A model generated the notes under the pieces. It was not told where the DNA came from. It did no database searches and saw only the letters and a list, made by a program, of their open reading frames with translations. From Brevinema_A sp051647535 (GTDB taxonomy: Bacteria; Spirochaetota; Brevinematia; Brevinematales; Brevinemataceae), in assembly GCA_051647535.1 (NCBI GenBank), contig JBOFEA010000021.1, positions 1-64,000 of the forward strand: DNA of 64,000 nucleotides, read 5' to 3'. Numbering within the stretch: position 1 is the first letter of the stretch; each line of letters starts with the position of its first letter. Below are positions 1 through 8,730 of the stretch, in pieces. The position numbers and the translations under genes were made by a program.

Positions 1-234
1 ATCAGTTAATTGGTTGTTTGCGATAGATTGTAGTTGAATAAAAATAAAGCATGTTTTCTGAAATACAACCGATATTAAATTTTCTAAATACCAAATAATT
101 ATGTAATGTTAGTGTATATGATGCACAATACATAACATAATTATAGACAACTTTGTATTTTTCCTATTTATTGTTATGGTTGATTTGATTTTCGGTTCCA
201 AAATATTATATTTAATTATAATGTTTTTAAACTC

Positions 235-262
235 TTGACAAAGAAGTATAAATATTTATAAT
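235..262 (+). promoter_or_regulatory. Sigma70-type promoter for the PAS sensor gene
   Basis: A perfect TTGACA (235-240) and a perfect TATAAT (257-262) are separated by 16 bases. Transcription would start near 269 and leave a leader of about 118 bases before the GTG at 387. The remaining upstream sequence (1-234) is AT-rich and I see no gene in it. Confidence 0.7.
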
Positions 263-386
263 CTATATAATATAATCGTTTAAGAATATTCGAATGCCTG
301 CCTACTTATATCATATTTTGAATAAAAAATCAAACATATTAGCCGGCAGTAAGCATAATCTAGGATATGTTATTTAGGGGGATGCT

Positions 387-1886
387 GTGTATGTAAGTCT
401 TTTATTAATGATTAGGCTTTTTGTGCTTTCAATCTGCTATTTTTTTGTATTAGTAGTATTTTGGAAAGATTTTGGTGCATGGATTCTTCTAGCGGGATTA
501 GTTCCTTTAATATTTAATACTGTTGTATTTTCTTATCCGTTGTGGAATTTTTTATCAACCTTGGCATTTACATTCATGACCTTATTTATTATGAATGTGG
601 ATATGAATTTTATTTTCTATGAAGCCTTATTTTGGGGAATATTGTCTTTTTGGGGAGTTGCTGTCATTTCTGTAGTGGTTTTCAAAAATTTTTATGTTCC
701 TATTTTTCCGATTAAACATTATAAAAAATCTGCAGTATTTTTTTTCAACAGGGATAATCCGGTATTGATATTTAATATGCAGGGAATTATTACGGAAATA
801 TCGGATTCTATGCTGAGATTTTATGGCTGGAAGCGAAAGAAAATCTTAGGACAGTCTGTTAATATTATTTATACACAGGATATTTTTCATACCCTTCCTG
901 AATTGTGGGAATCTTTAAACAAAGGACGTACATGGCATGGATTCGTAGATGTAAAAACCCAAAAAGGTCTTTACTATATGGAAAGAGCTTCTTATCGAGG
1001 AATATTGGATAAGAATGGAAAATTATACGGTGTGGAGAAAAAAATTATTGAAGCTTTTGCAATGGTTTCTCCAAACAATATTTATGAATGGTATGAAATG
1101 TTTTTTTATGAAACTTCTACAATTATGGCAGTTGTGAATCTTAATGGAACGGTAGAATTTGTCAACGAAGCGTTTAAGAAAAATATTAAAGTACCATTTC
1201 AATTTTATGAAAGCGTACTTAGCTCGTTGTTTTCTCAAGAAAGTGAATTTATTGAACAAACCTTTCAAGAAACATTATTGTCCCGCAAAAAAACATCTTG
1301 TATTATTTCCGGAAAGAATTTAAATTTTACAAATCCTTTGGAATTAATTTTTGTACCGTATTTTTCTAAAAATTCAACCCATGATTTGGTCAAAATTTTA
1401 GTAATGATACAGCCTGCCGAAATGCCTGAACTTTTTGCTAATACAACTTTTATTCCTTATTTGGAAGAACCCAATCAAAGAGAAATTTTTGTCAAATCAA
1501 TTTTAAAAGATGCGCTGACTCGTATCTATGATGAATTTGAAAATCCTTTAATTAAGTTGATGAGTGGTTCTTTGCCGGCTATTAAGAATGGTTCTGAAAA
1601 ATGGTTTGATTTATTTTACGGGTTGTTTGTGTTTTTGCTTAAGGAGCATCCTGAATCCTTAAATGAAATTATTGTCACAAGCAGTGAAGCTGCCGGAAAA
1701 CACAAAGTACAAATTTACTGTCGTGGATCTGATTATGAAAACATACTTCCTAAATTTTACAATAATTCTTTTGATAATGATGCGGTATTGATAAAAGAAC
1801 AATTAGCGATGATATCGGATCATTTTCAAATTATAGGTAAAAATTCTAATGATATGATTATTAATTTTGAATTTAAAATATCATAA
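387..1886 (+). CDS. Membrane-bound protein with two PAS-like domains
   Basis: A 499-residue protein with about three hydrophobic segments in residues 5-105, so it should be anchored in the inner membrane. A PAS-like domain follows at about 120-220 (PVLIFNMQGIITEISDSML, then YGWKRKKILGQSV). A second, more divergent one lies at about 235-345 (STIMAVVNLNGTVEFVNEAF). The last 150 residues sit where a histidine-kinase transmitter would be, but I see no phosphoacceptor His or N/G boxes. It is also not GGDEF, EAL or a methyl-acceptor domain. The GTG start is chosen because AGGGGG lies 6 bases upstream; the ATG at 382 is out of frame and stops after four codons. The signal sensed and the output are unknown. 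Confidence 0.6.
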   Translation: MYVSLLLMIRLFVLSICYFFVLVVFWKDFGAWILLAGLVPLIFNTVVFSYPLWNFLSTLAFTFMTLFIMNVDMNFIFYEALFWGILSFWGVAVISVVVFKNFYVPIFPIKHYKKSAVFFFNRDNPVLIFNMQGIITEISDSMLRFYGWKRKKILGQSVNIIYTQDIFHTLPELWESLNKGRTWHGFVDVKTQKGLYYMERASYRGILDKNGKLYGVEKKIIEAFAMVSPNNIYEWYEMFFYETSTIMAVVNLNGTVEFVNEAFKKNIKVPFQFYESVLSSLFSQESEFIEQTFQETLLSRKKTSCIISGKNLNFTNPLELIFVPYFSKNSTHDLVKILVMIQPAEMPELFANTTFIPYLEEPNQREIFVKSILKDALTRIYDEFENPLIKLMSGSLPAIKNGSEKWFDLFYGLFVFLLKEHPESLNEIIVTSSEAAGKHKVQIYCRGSDYENILPKFYNNSFDNDAVLIKEQLAMISDHFQIIGKNSNDMIINFEFKIS

Positions 1887-1964
1887 ATCCTTGAAAAAAA
1901 TAAATTTTTATGTTATAATATTACTACATATTTGTAGATCAATATTTTTATATAAAAATACTTT

Positions 1965-2038
1965 GGGCCTGTAGCTCAAGTGGTTAGAGCAACCGACTCA
2001 TAATCGGTGGGTTGTGGGTTCAAGTCCCACCGGGCCCC
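1965..2038 (+). tRNA. tRNA with CAT anticodon, probably tRNA-Ile2 (lysidine type)
   Basis: A full cloverleaf can be drawn: acceptor GGGCCTG with CGGGCCC, D arm GCTC/GAGC, anticodon stem ACCGA/TCGGT around loop CTCATAA, and T arm GTGGG/CCCAC around TTCAAGT. G1-C72 pairing excludes an initiator tRNA. The body resembles E. coli tRNA-Ile2, and the C4-G69 and C5-G68 pairs match known TilS recognition pairs, so tRNA-Ile(k2CAU) is favoured over elongator Met. CCA is not encoded, and the discriminator base reads C rather than the usual A. Confidence 0.85.
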
Positions 2039-2040
2039 AA

Positions 2041-2069
2041 AACACCTATGGTTATAGGTGTTTTTTATT
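2041..2069 (+). terminator. Intrinsic terminator of the CAT tRNA
   Basis: AACACCTAT and ATAGGTGTT form a 9-bp stem with a GGTT loop, followed by a T-run. It starts three bases after the tRNA. Confidence 0.85.
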
Positions 2070-2100
2070 TTTAAATCAAATATGCTTCTTTGTGTAATAC

Positions 2101-2130
2101 TTGACAATTAATTAAAATTTTTATTATAAT
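2101..2130 (+). promoter_or_regulatory. Sigma70-type promoter for the zinc-ribbon protein gene
   Basis: TTGACA at 2101-2106 and TATAAT at 2125-2130 with an 18-base spacer. It stands between the tRNA terminator and the downstream gene. Confidence 0.7.
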
Positions 2131-2231
2131 ATAGTAATTAATTTATAAGAAGAGCTAAATCAATTAATACTTAATTTTTATGAATTGATTATCCGTATTT
2201 AAGTATTTTGAACAAGCCGGAGGAAGTGCAT

Positions 2232-2960
2232 ATGGATCGTATATCCCGTATTCATAATATTATTCGTTGGCAGGAACTGTATCAGTCCAAAAAAGTTATC
2301 TTGTCTACTTATGAAAATGATGAAATTAAATTGGCAGATCTTACTGGAGAATTTAATTTTGCTTCGAAAGAAAAGCAAAAATTGGAAGAACAATCCGAAA
2401 TTCTGTCAACAAAAATCACCAAAGAAGAAGAACGCTTGAATAATATTTTGAATAGAATTGATGAAATGGAAAGCGATAGGGAAAATCTTAAAATGGTTCG
2501 CCAAATTAAATCTTGGGAGAAAGAAATAGAAAAATTGTCTCAAGATCGCGAAGTTCTTGAAGCACAGCTTTATTATGATAAATCAAGAATGGGTGATATC
2601 GTTCAAGAAATAGACAAATTGTCTGAGCAGATTGGTGATTGTACCAAGGGTATGGCGGAATGTGAAAAAATTCTTAACGAATTCAAATTGCAGACTAAGG
2701 ATGAACGTGAGCGTATCGAATCGGAAATAGAAACTATTTCTTCTCAATTCGACAGTCATTTTGCTGAATATTTTGAAAGACTTCTTTCCAAGAACAATGG
2801 TATTGTTATGGCTGTGGTAGAAGAAGACAGCTGTTCAGGATGTAATATTCTTCTTCCTACTTCATATCATGATACGGATATTCTTCAAGACGAAGAAGAT
2901 TCCTCTTTGCTTCAGTGTCCTAACTGTTTTAGATACTTATATTTTTCTGAAGATATCTAA
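2232..2960 (+). CDS. Coiled-coil protein with C-terminal C4 zinc ribbon
   Basis: A 242-residue protein. Residues of about 30-185 are heptad-rich, charged coiled coil. The C-terminus carries CSGC and CPNC pairs about 30 residues apart, a C4 zinc ribbon. This is the layout of the widespread COG1579-type family, proposed to bind nucleic acid, with no settled function. An upstream in-frame TTG at 2208 is possible, but GGAGG at 2219-2223 lies 8 bases before the ATG at 2232, so I take that start. It has its own promoter and a shared terminator downstream. Confidence 0.8.
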   Translation: MDRISRIHNIIRWQELYQSKKVILSTYENDEIKLADLTGEFNFASKEKQKLEEQSEILSTKITKEEERLNNILNRIDEMESDRENLKMVRQIKSWEKEIEKLSQDREVLEAQLYYDKSRMGDIVQEIDKLSEQIGDCTKGMAECEKILNEFKLQTKDERERIESEIETISSQFDSHFAEYFERLLSKNNGIVMAVVEEDSCSGCNILLPTSYHDTDILQDEEDSSLLQCPNCFRYLYFSEDI

Positions 2961-2992
2961 AATTTTATTAAACTCGTACAATTAAACAGTAT

Positions 2993-3024
2993 AAAAAAGT
3001 TCTATGAATTTCATAGAACTTTTT
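2993..3024. terminator. Bidirectional terminator between convergent genes
   Basis: A 15-bp perfect stem (AAAAAAGTTCTATGA with its complement) and a 2-base loop, flanked by A- and T-runs. It can serve the zinc-ribbon gene and the PEGA lipoprotein gene that face each other. Confidence 0.85.
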
Positions 3025-3062
3025 TTTTTTGAGTGTATTAAGAGGTTGTTTCTTGAGAAAGC

Positions 3063-5177
3063 TTAGAATTTTAATTTGAGATTTGCATACCATTCGTCAG
3101 AGGAGGGTGTAAAATCCAGACCCAAATAAATTTCTTTACTGTATAAATACCACCCCATAATACCACTGGAAATAATCAAACCAGCTAAAGAAGTATACAA
3201 CGTAGCTTGAGCGGTAATACTGTGCTGTATTCCTTGTTGTTTGTAAATTTCTCTTTGTTGGATAGAAATTCCCTGTAATCCTGCTAATCCATTTAATTCA
3301 TTAGCTCGGCTTTGAGAATATACCGATACCCCCAGTATTGCAAAAGTTGCAATCCATGAGAGGTAAGTTCCTGCAAGCAGTCCTTTTTGAGCGGCTGGTT
3401 TGTATTTGGTTTCAAAAGATTTGAATTGAGCATCAATATTAATGGAAGGTTTTTCTTTAGTTAAGGTAATTTCTTTATATACGGAGTTTCTATTGGATGA
3501 AATATCGGTATTAGGATTTAACACTTCCAATCGATGTTTAATATTTAATTCTACATTAGACAACACTACAGGGGCAATACCTTGATATTTTGCATTAAAA
3601 AATACTTCTGCATTGGGGATGGATGATGTAATACTAATAACTCCTGAATTATTTTGTTTAGTCAGGCTGAAAGATATACTATTAGTTTGATTTGCAATTA
3701 CATCTATTACTGCTTCTTCTCTTGAAAATCCGTCTTTAATAAAAGTAATTCGTTGTTCACCGGTTGGAGCTGTTGGATATACCAGAGGTGTTGTGCCGAT
3801 AAAAAATCCATTAAGGTATATTAATACGCCTTCAGGATTGGTATTAACGCGAAGCACTGTATAAGGTCTATTAATAATAGCCGAATGAAAATATTTCAGC
3901 CAATCTTTTAATGCAAAAGGGATTTTGTCTTCAAATGCTTGGACGGTTAAATTAATAGGTTTTGTCCGCTGAGGTAGATTGTCTTTTGGATTTGAAGGTT
4001 TGTCGTCTCTGAAGTTAGTAGAGACCATTTCAAATTCATCTTTAAGGCGAGCGGATACAGGTGGTTTCTTGAATGGTGTACGAAAGTTGAATTTTTGATA
4101 TTCATCAGGATTATTTTTGTCCAAAGATTTATCAAGTTTAATTAAATCCGATAACTTTGGCGGAGCGGAATTATATGTTTCTTTCCACCAGATCAGTCCT
4201 GAACTGGCAGCTGTAGATATACTTGCTTTTACGTTTACTTCTACTGGTTGAAACTGTCCTCTCTGAAAAGAACGAAAGCTTCCGGAAATATGGTACGTGT
4301 AATCGAAACTTTCTTTTGGATAAAAAGATATTTCTTTGGATTCTTGATTAGTTATGGAATTCGTTGTTGAATTTGAGGAAGAAGTTGTTTGTTTAGGTTT
4401 TTTTCCTTTATTGGTTAGTGAAAATTTATATTCTTTAGTTTCTTCGTCTGTGGCTCTGCGTAGTTCTATAGGGAGGTAGCTTAAATAATTTGTTAAACTG
4501 GGATATTCTTCATAAATAAGCATCAGCATATTTGTCGGAGAAAGGATGTTGCGATTTTCTATGACCAAATTAGTAGTCACACTATTGGTTGTAGTAATTA
4601 AAATTTCATTAGATTCGTAATTTGTGACAGATTCTCCATTGACAAAAGTTTCGTTTGTCAGTACTTCGAAATAATTGGTATTAGTGTCAAGTTTGTATTC
4701 AAATTGCGTGACTTCGATAGGGACAATTGTTAAATAGTTAGTAAGGTAAGAAAAATAAGAACCGTCATTATCATTAGTTTTATTAGTGTTAGTATTAGTA
4801 GAATCGGTATTATTTGTTTCTTCTACGATATTATTAGTGTTAGTATTAGTACTGTTCGTTGTAGTGCTTTGAAAGAGATTGGAAATTTCTTCAGATACAT
4901 AAAAAGGCATACCGTCAAACCCCATATATGCCAATGAAGACCGCATAGGTTCCAACATAGATTCTATGGAATCCGGAAGTGCGTCTTCCAAATATGCTCG
5001 ATTTGTATCGCTAGGGCTTAGATTATCAAATTTGTGAATGAGAATAGTGACTTTCTTGGGAAAAGTTTTGATAATAGCGTCTTCTAATTTGTTTCTATAT
5101 TCGATTTCTTCTTTCATAGGAAGACGTGAACAAGAATTTAATATAAGAAAAATTAATAATATTGCTTTGTATTTCAT
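3063..5177 (-). CDS. Lipoprotein with two PEGA domains and C-terminal membrane segments
   Basis: A 704-residue exported protein. The N-terminal signal ends in a lipobox (LILNSC). Residues 110-290 contain Asn/Thr-rich stretches such as TNTNTN. Two PEGA-like modules lie at about 435-510 (VLRVNTNPEGVLIYLNGFFIG) and 515-590 (ISITSSIPNAEVFFNAKYQG); PEGA domains are common in surface proteins. Two hydrophobic segments at about 605-630 and 660-685 are unusual for a lipoprotein. The start is ATG at 5177; a TTG two codons upstream is less likely. No ribosome-binding site is visible and the promoter abuts the ATG, so the mRNA may be leaderless. Function unknown; a role in envelope architecture is plausible. 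Confidence 0.75.
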   Translation of the reverse strand: MKYKAILLIFLILNSCSRLPMKEEIEYRNKLEDAIIKTFPKKVTILIHKFDNLSPSDTNRAYLEDALPDSIESMLEPMRSSLAYMGFDGMPFYVSEEISNLFQSTTTNSTNTNTNNIVEETNNTDSTNTNTNKTNDNDGSYFSYLTNYLTIVPIEVTQFEYKLDTNTNYFEVLTNETFVNGESVTNYESNEILITTTNSVTTNLVIENRNILSPTNMLMLIYEEYPSLTNYLSYLPIELRRATDEETKEYKFSLTNKGKKPKQTTSSSNSTTNSITNQESKEISFYPKESFDYTYHISGSFRSFQRGQFQPVEVNVKASISTAASSGLIWWKETYNSAPPKLSDLIKLDKSLDKNNPDEYQKFNFRTPFKKPPVSARLKDEFEMVSTNFRDDKPSNPKDNLPQRTKPINLTVQAFEDKIPFALKDWLKYFHSAIINRPYTVLRVNTNPEGVLIYLNGFFIGTTPLVYPTAPTGEQRITFIKDGFSREEAVIDVIANQTNSISFSLTKQNNSGVISITSSIPNAEVFFNAKYQGIAPVVLSNVELNIKHRLEVLNPNTDISSNRNSVYKEITLTKEKPSINIDAQFKSFETKYKPAAQKGLLAGTYLSWIATFAILGVSVYSQSRANELNGLAGLQGISIQQREIYKQQGIQHSITAQATLYTSLAGLIISSGIMGWYLYSKEIYLGLDFTPSSDEWYANLKLKF
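4781..4851. repeat. Duplicated 20-bp unit inside the PEGA lipoprotein gene
   Basis: The 20-bp sequence at 4781-4800 recurs exactly at 4832-4851. The offset is 51 bases (17 codons), so reading frame is kept. It encodes the TNTNTN-type Asn/Thr tract and looks like a tandem-duplication remnant. Confidence 0.7.
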
Positions 5178-5184
5178 AAGCAAT

Positions 5185-5213
5185 ATTATAAAGAAAAAAT
5201 GAATTTATTTCAA
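5185..5213 (-). promoter_or_regulatory. Promoter abutting the PEGA lipoprotein start codon
   Basis: On the minus strand, TTGAAA (5208-5213) and TATAAT (5185-5190) are 17 bases apart. Only 7 bases separate the -10 box from the ATG at 5177, so the predicted transcript begins at or very near the start codon. Confidence 0.65.
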
Positions 5214-5308
5214 AAATTTGTTTGGTAAATAATATAAATTCATATTTATATGCAAATGAAGATTAGTAAATGAATGTTGGAATTTAAAAATGTTTTAGAT
5301 TATAAGTG

Positions 5309-5674
5309 TTAGATCATAAAAGGAAGATTTTTTGTTTCTCTGGTTTCTAATTTTAGTTTGACAAAAAACAAATCTCTCTGATAAAAAGGATTGAAACTCC
5401 ATTCAATATGGTCTGGGGAGATAATTGTATTGTTAATAATTTTAAAAAGAGAAGCATACCGAAATACTTCACGGATAGCAGCTTCAGAATAGGGGGTATG
5501 AGGCATATTGAAAAAACTATGCAGTTGAGTATTGGAAAAATTAAAATGTACAGGAGTATGCTGCTGATAACCGCTGGGATATAATGATTCGGCAATTCCT
5601 ATTAGGAGTTTTAATGCCGGATAAAGATAGAAACAATTCCTTATACCATAGTGTCTGGCACAAAATTCGAGCAT
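5309..5674 (-). CDS. Orphan protein of 121 residues
   Basis: I do not recognise this protein. It has no signal peptide or membrane segment and is rich in aromatic residues (for example NCFYLYPALKLL). GAGGTG lies 5 bases upstream of the ATG, which supports translation. A possible promoter lies upstream on the minus strand: TTGACA at 5753-5758 with CATGAT 17 bases away. No neighbour suggests a function. Confidence 0.55.
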   Translation of the reverse strand: MLEFCARHYGIRNCFYLYPALKLLIGIAESLYPSGYQQHTPVHFNFSNTQLHSFFNMPHTPYSEAAIREVFRYASLFKIINNTIISPDHIEWSFNPFYQRDLFFVKLKLETRETKNLPFMI

Positions 5675-6008
5675 AACCGCACCTCATTAAATTATTTTTT
5701 AAGGATCTTTTAGTCTTTGAATTACAAATATCATGACTGACTTTTTTATTTTTGTCAAAAAATATAATAATTATTGCTGTTGTTGGATGCAGTTTAGTTT
5801 TGCACTAATTAATATTACCAAAGATTTAATATCAAAAACAACCTCAAATTCAAGACTGCTTTATTATGATAGATATTAAAAAATTAATCAATTTTTTAAT
5901 AATCGTATGAATAAATAAAAATAAAATAAATGGTGTTGCAGAAAATATATTATATATTTATCACAATACCACTAATAAATGAAGAATAAGAATAATAATA
6001 CAAAGGAA

Positions 6009-6139
6009 ATGAATATGTTTAGAGATATTGTTATCTTTTGTCTTTGTTAATAGGAAATTGTTTTGCAATGCCTAAAATTAAAATTTGGATTCTATTGATT
6101 TTAATGAAGGTACTTAAGAAAAGAGATTCTTTTATATAA
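6009..6139 (+). pseudogene. Possible remnant of a small exported-protein gene
   Basis: AAAGGA precedes an ATG at 6009 that reads MNMFRDIVIFCLC and then stops. Moving to another frame at that point gives LLIGNCFAMPKIKIW and about 20 further residues up to a stop at 6139. Joined, the two pieces look like a signal peptide with an AMP-type cleavage region. One frameshift plus truncation would explain it. The evidence is weak and the reading could be chance. Confidence 0.25.
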
Positions 6140-6207
6140 ACAGATATTCCCGATAAAAATATTTTTTATTAATTGAAGTGTTGTTATCATAAATTCTAAG
6201 AATATTA

Positions 6208-6235
6208 TTTACTTTTTTGTGTATAAAAGTATAAT
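6208..6235 (+). promoter_or_regulatory. Likely cutC promoter
   Basis: TTTACT at 6208-6213 and a perfect TATAAT at 6230-6235 with 16 bases between them, about 60 bases upstream of the cutC start. Confidence 0.5.
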
Positions 6236-6296
6236 ATTACATTAATGAGATAATAATTAAAAAGGTAATTGAAATAAATTATTAAAAGGAGAGAAT

Positions 6297-6908
6297 ATGA
6301 AATTATTGTTCGAAGCTTGTGTAGAGAATTTTGTGGGAGCAGAAGAAGCTCAGCGTAAAGGTGCGGATAGGATTGAGTTGTGTGACAATCTTGCGGTTGG
6401 TGGAACGACGCCTTCATACGGTACGATCAAAGCTGTTAAAGATAAACTTAGTATTCCTCAAGCTGTCATGATTCGTGCACGTGGAGGGGATTTCAAATAT
6501 CATGAAAACGAGAAATGGATTATGTTGGAAGATATTTATATTGCTGAAAAGATTGGTGTGGAATCAGTGGTTGTGGGTGCATTAAAAGGAAATTATTTGG
6601 ATTATGAGTTTCTGGGGCAGGCAAGAGATGCTGCAAAAAATTCTGAAATTGTATGTCACATGGCGTTTGATGAAACAGAAGATCTTTATGAGTCTCTTGA
6701 TATGTTGATAGAATTGGGATATAATCGAGTGCTTACAAAAGGCGGAAGCGGATCAGCATCAGCAAATATTAATGTATTGAGAAATTTGGTTGAACAAGCT
6801 GCAGGAAGAATAACAATTCTTGCCGGTGGGGGAGTTGATCTGAATAATGCTCAAACAATTGCATTAGAAACAGGTATTGTGGAACTGCATGGAAAAAAGA
6901 TTGTGTAA
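6297..6908 (+). CDS. cutC: CutC family protein
   Basis: A 203-residue TIM-barrel protein with family signatures near the N-terminus (FEACVENFVGAEEAQRKGADRIELC), GGTTPS, and MIRARGGDF at about 58-66. The C-terminal segment (ILAGGGVDLNNA) is also typical. Members were named for copper homeostasis, but the biochemical role is unsettled and the enzyme activity is unknown. AAGGAGAG lies just upstream of the ATG. The length is a little shorter than the usual 240 or so. The gene converges on uvrC, whose stop lies 4 bases away. Confidence 0.85.
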   Translation: MKLLFEACVENFVGAEEAQRKGADRIELCDNLAVGGTTPSYGTIKAVKDKLSIPQAVMIRARGGDFKYHENEKWIMLEDIYIAEKIGVESVVVGALKGNYLDYEFLGQARDAAKNSEIVCHMAFDETEDLYESLDMLIELGYNRVLTKGGSGSASANINVLRNLVEQAAGRITILAGGGVDLNNAQTIALETGIVELHGKKIV

Positions 6909-6912
6909 GTTG

Positions 6913-8577
6913 TTAAGATTTTAATTTTTTGTCCATACGTCTGTGAAGATGATGCTGGGAGAATCTATGTGATTCATCGCGGATACGTTTGATAAGATTA
7001 AGAACAGATGAATTTTCGGGTAGAATTATTCCTGTTTTGTTTCCGGGCAGAAAAATTTCTTCATGTTGTTTGGCGATGGAAATGACATCAATATCTTGGA
7101 TATGTAATTTTTCAAGAGCGTTAAGAGCAGCGGCAAGCTGTCCTTTACCTCCATCGATGACCAAGAGGTGGGGAAGAGCTTGATTTTCAGTAAGAATACG
7201 GTGCAATCTTCTGTAAACCAGTTCTTCCATAGCAGCATAATCGTCCTGCTGGTTTTCGGCTTGAATATTAAATGTACGGTATGATTTTTTATCGGGTTCG
7301 CCGCCTTGGAAACATACATTAACACCTGAAGCTAATGTACCGTCAAGCTTTGCGATATCGAATCCTTCGATAATTCCCGGGAAATTTTTGAGATTGAATT
7401 CTTGTTGGAGGCGGTGAAGGGTTTCTAAGAGATCCGGTTCGGAAATTTCTCGTTCCAAATGTATTAATGCATTTTTTTCTGCAAGCGATAACAATACGGA
7501 TTCCGGAGAATTTTCTTCTTGAGGTGTTTCAACGCTTAATCCGGATCCTTCGTCTTGAAACCATATTGTTATAAATTCGGCTAATTTGGCAAATTTGCTG
7601 TCAATAATAATACGTTTCGGAAGGTTTTCCGCTTCCGAATACTTCGTAATAATAAATTCTTCCAAAATACTGTTTTCGGAAAAGATGCTGTCAGCATCTT
7701 TTTTTGTGACAGTAAATCCTTCTTTACCTGTTAATTTTCCGTTTCGAATCAATGAAACAGCAATACCGAATTGGCTGTTGTTTCCTGAAATACCGATAAT
7801 ATCTGTATTGTCTTCCCGATCAAGATACACGGACTGCTGTTCGTCTAGAGAGTGTATGGAATCCAACTGTTCTTTATAAATTTGGGCTTTTTCAAATAAC
7901 AGTTCTTTAGCGGCGGTTTTCATTTTTTTTTCGAGATTTTTAATGAGTTTATCTTTTTTTCCTGTTAGAAATTCTATTGCTTCTTGAACGGATTTCATGT
8001 ATTGTTTTTCTGTAATTTTTTGGATACACGGTGCCGAACATCGACCCATATGGTATTCCAAACATTCCCGTTTAGGAAGCGTTCGGCATATTCTAAGTTG
8101 AAAAATTTTTTGCAGAATATCAAGATTCGATCGAACGATCCCCGCACTAATATACGGCCCGAAGTATAAACTTCCGTCATTAAATTTGTTTCTTGTCATG
8201 AAAAGTCTGGGAAATTTTTCTTTAACGGTTATTTTAATATAAGGATAAAATTTTCCGTCTTTGAAGTTAATATTGAATTTAGGAAGATGTTTTTTGATTA
8301 GTGTTGCTTCCAAAAGAAGAGCTTCGCTTTCGTTTCCAACAATAATAATATCAATAATATTAATTTGCTGTACTAAGAGATGTGTTTTTAAAAACTGTGG
8401 TGTTTTCATGAAATAAGAATTGACTCTTTTTCGAAGATTTTTCGCTTTTCCTATATATAAAATTTTTCCTGCTGTATCTTTGTAAATATAAACTCCGGGA
8501 TCTTCAGGAATGTCATTTTTATCTTTAGGTGAAAAAGATCCTAATATTTGTTTTGTTATGGTATGTTCTTTTTTCAT
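6913..8577 (-). CDS. uvrC: UvrC, excinuclease ABC subunit C, without C-terminal HhH domain
   Basis: A 554-residue incision subunit of nucleotide excision repair. The GIY-YIG nuclease domain is at about 25-100 (PGVYIYKDTAGKILYIGKAKNLRKR). The UVR domain is near 205-235 (LEKKMKTAAKELLFEKAQIYKEQL). The UvrC RNase H-like domain is at about 380-550 (GFDIAKLDGTLASG, LLVIDGGKGQL). The protein stops right after the conserved RDESHRF segment, so the usual tandem helix-hairpin-helix DNA-binding tail of about 60-75 residues is absent. That tail cannot lie further downstream, because cutC is encoded there on the other strand. UvrA and UvrB are not in the window. Confidence 0.92.
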   Translation of the reverse strand: MKKEHTITKQILGSFSPKDKNDIPEDPGVYIYKDTAGKILYIGKAKNLRKRVNSYFMKTPQFLKTHLLVQQINIIDIIIVGNESEALLLEATLIKKHLPKFNINFKDGKFYPYIKITVKEKFPRLFMTRNKFNDGSLYFGPYISAGIVRSNLDILQKIFQLRICRTLPKRECLEYHMGRCSAPCIQKITEKQYMKSVQEAIEFLTGKKDKLIKNLEKKMKTAAKELLFEKAQIYKEQLDSIHSLDEQQSVYLDREDNTDIIGISGNNSQFGIAVSLIRNGKLTGKEGFTVTKKDADSIFSENSILEEFIITKYSEAENLPKRIIIDSKFAKLAEFITIWFQDEGSGLSVETPQEENSPESVLLSLAEKNALIHLEREISEPDLLETLHRLQQEFNLKNFPGIIEGFDIAKLDGTLASGVNVCFQGGEPDKKSYRTFNIQAENQQDDYAAMEELVYRRLHRILTENQALPHLLVIDGGKGQLAAALNALEKLHIQDIDVISIAKQHEEIFLPGNKTGIILPENSSVLNLIKRIRDESHRFSQHHLHRRMDKKLKS

Positions 8578-8730
8578 AAAAATTCTCGAATATTGTAAAA
8601 AATTTTTTTTTCTTTCCGATTTTAATTAAATCAGGATAAATTAATAATTATCTTTTTGTCTTAAGACATTATATATAATATTAATTGAATAATCAAGGAC
8701 TGCTTGGAAAAGTATAGTTAAGGAAGTATT

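Larger units (their letters stand above)
5675..6296. other. AT-rich intergenic region
   Basis: About 620 bases without an intact gene. It holds the possible promoter of the 121-residue orphan (minus strand, near 5730-5758), a possible remnant of an exported-protein gene (6009-6139) and the cutC promoter. I see no RNA gene or long repeat in the rest. Confidence 0.6.
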
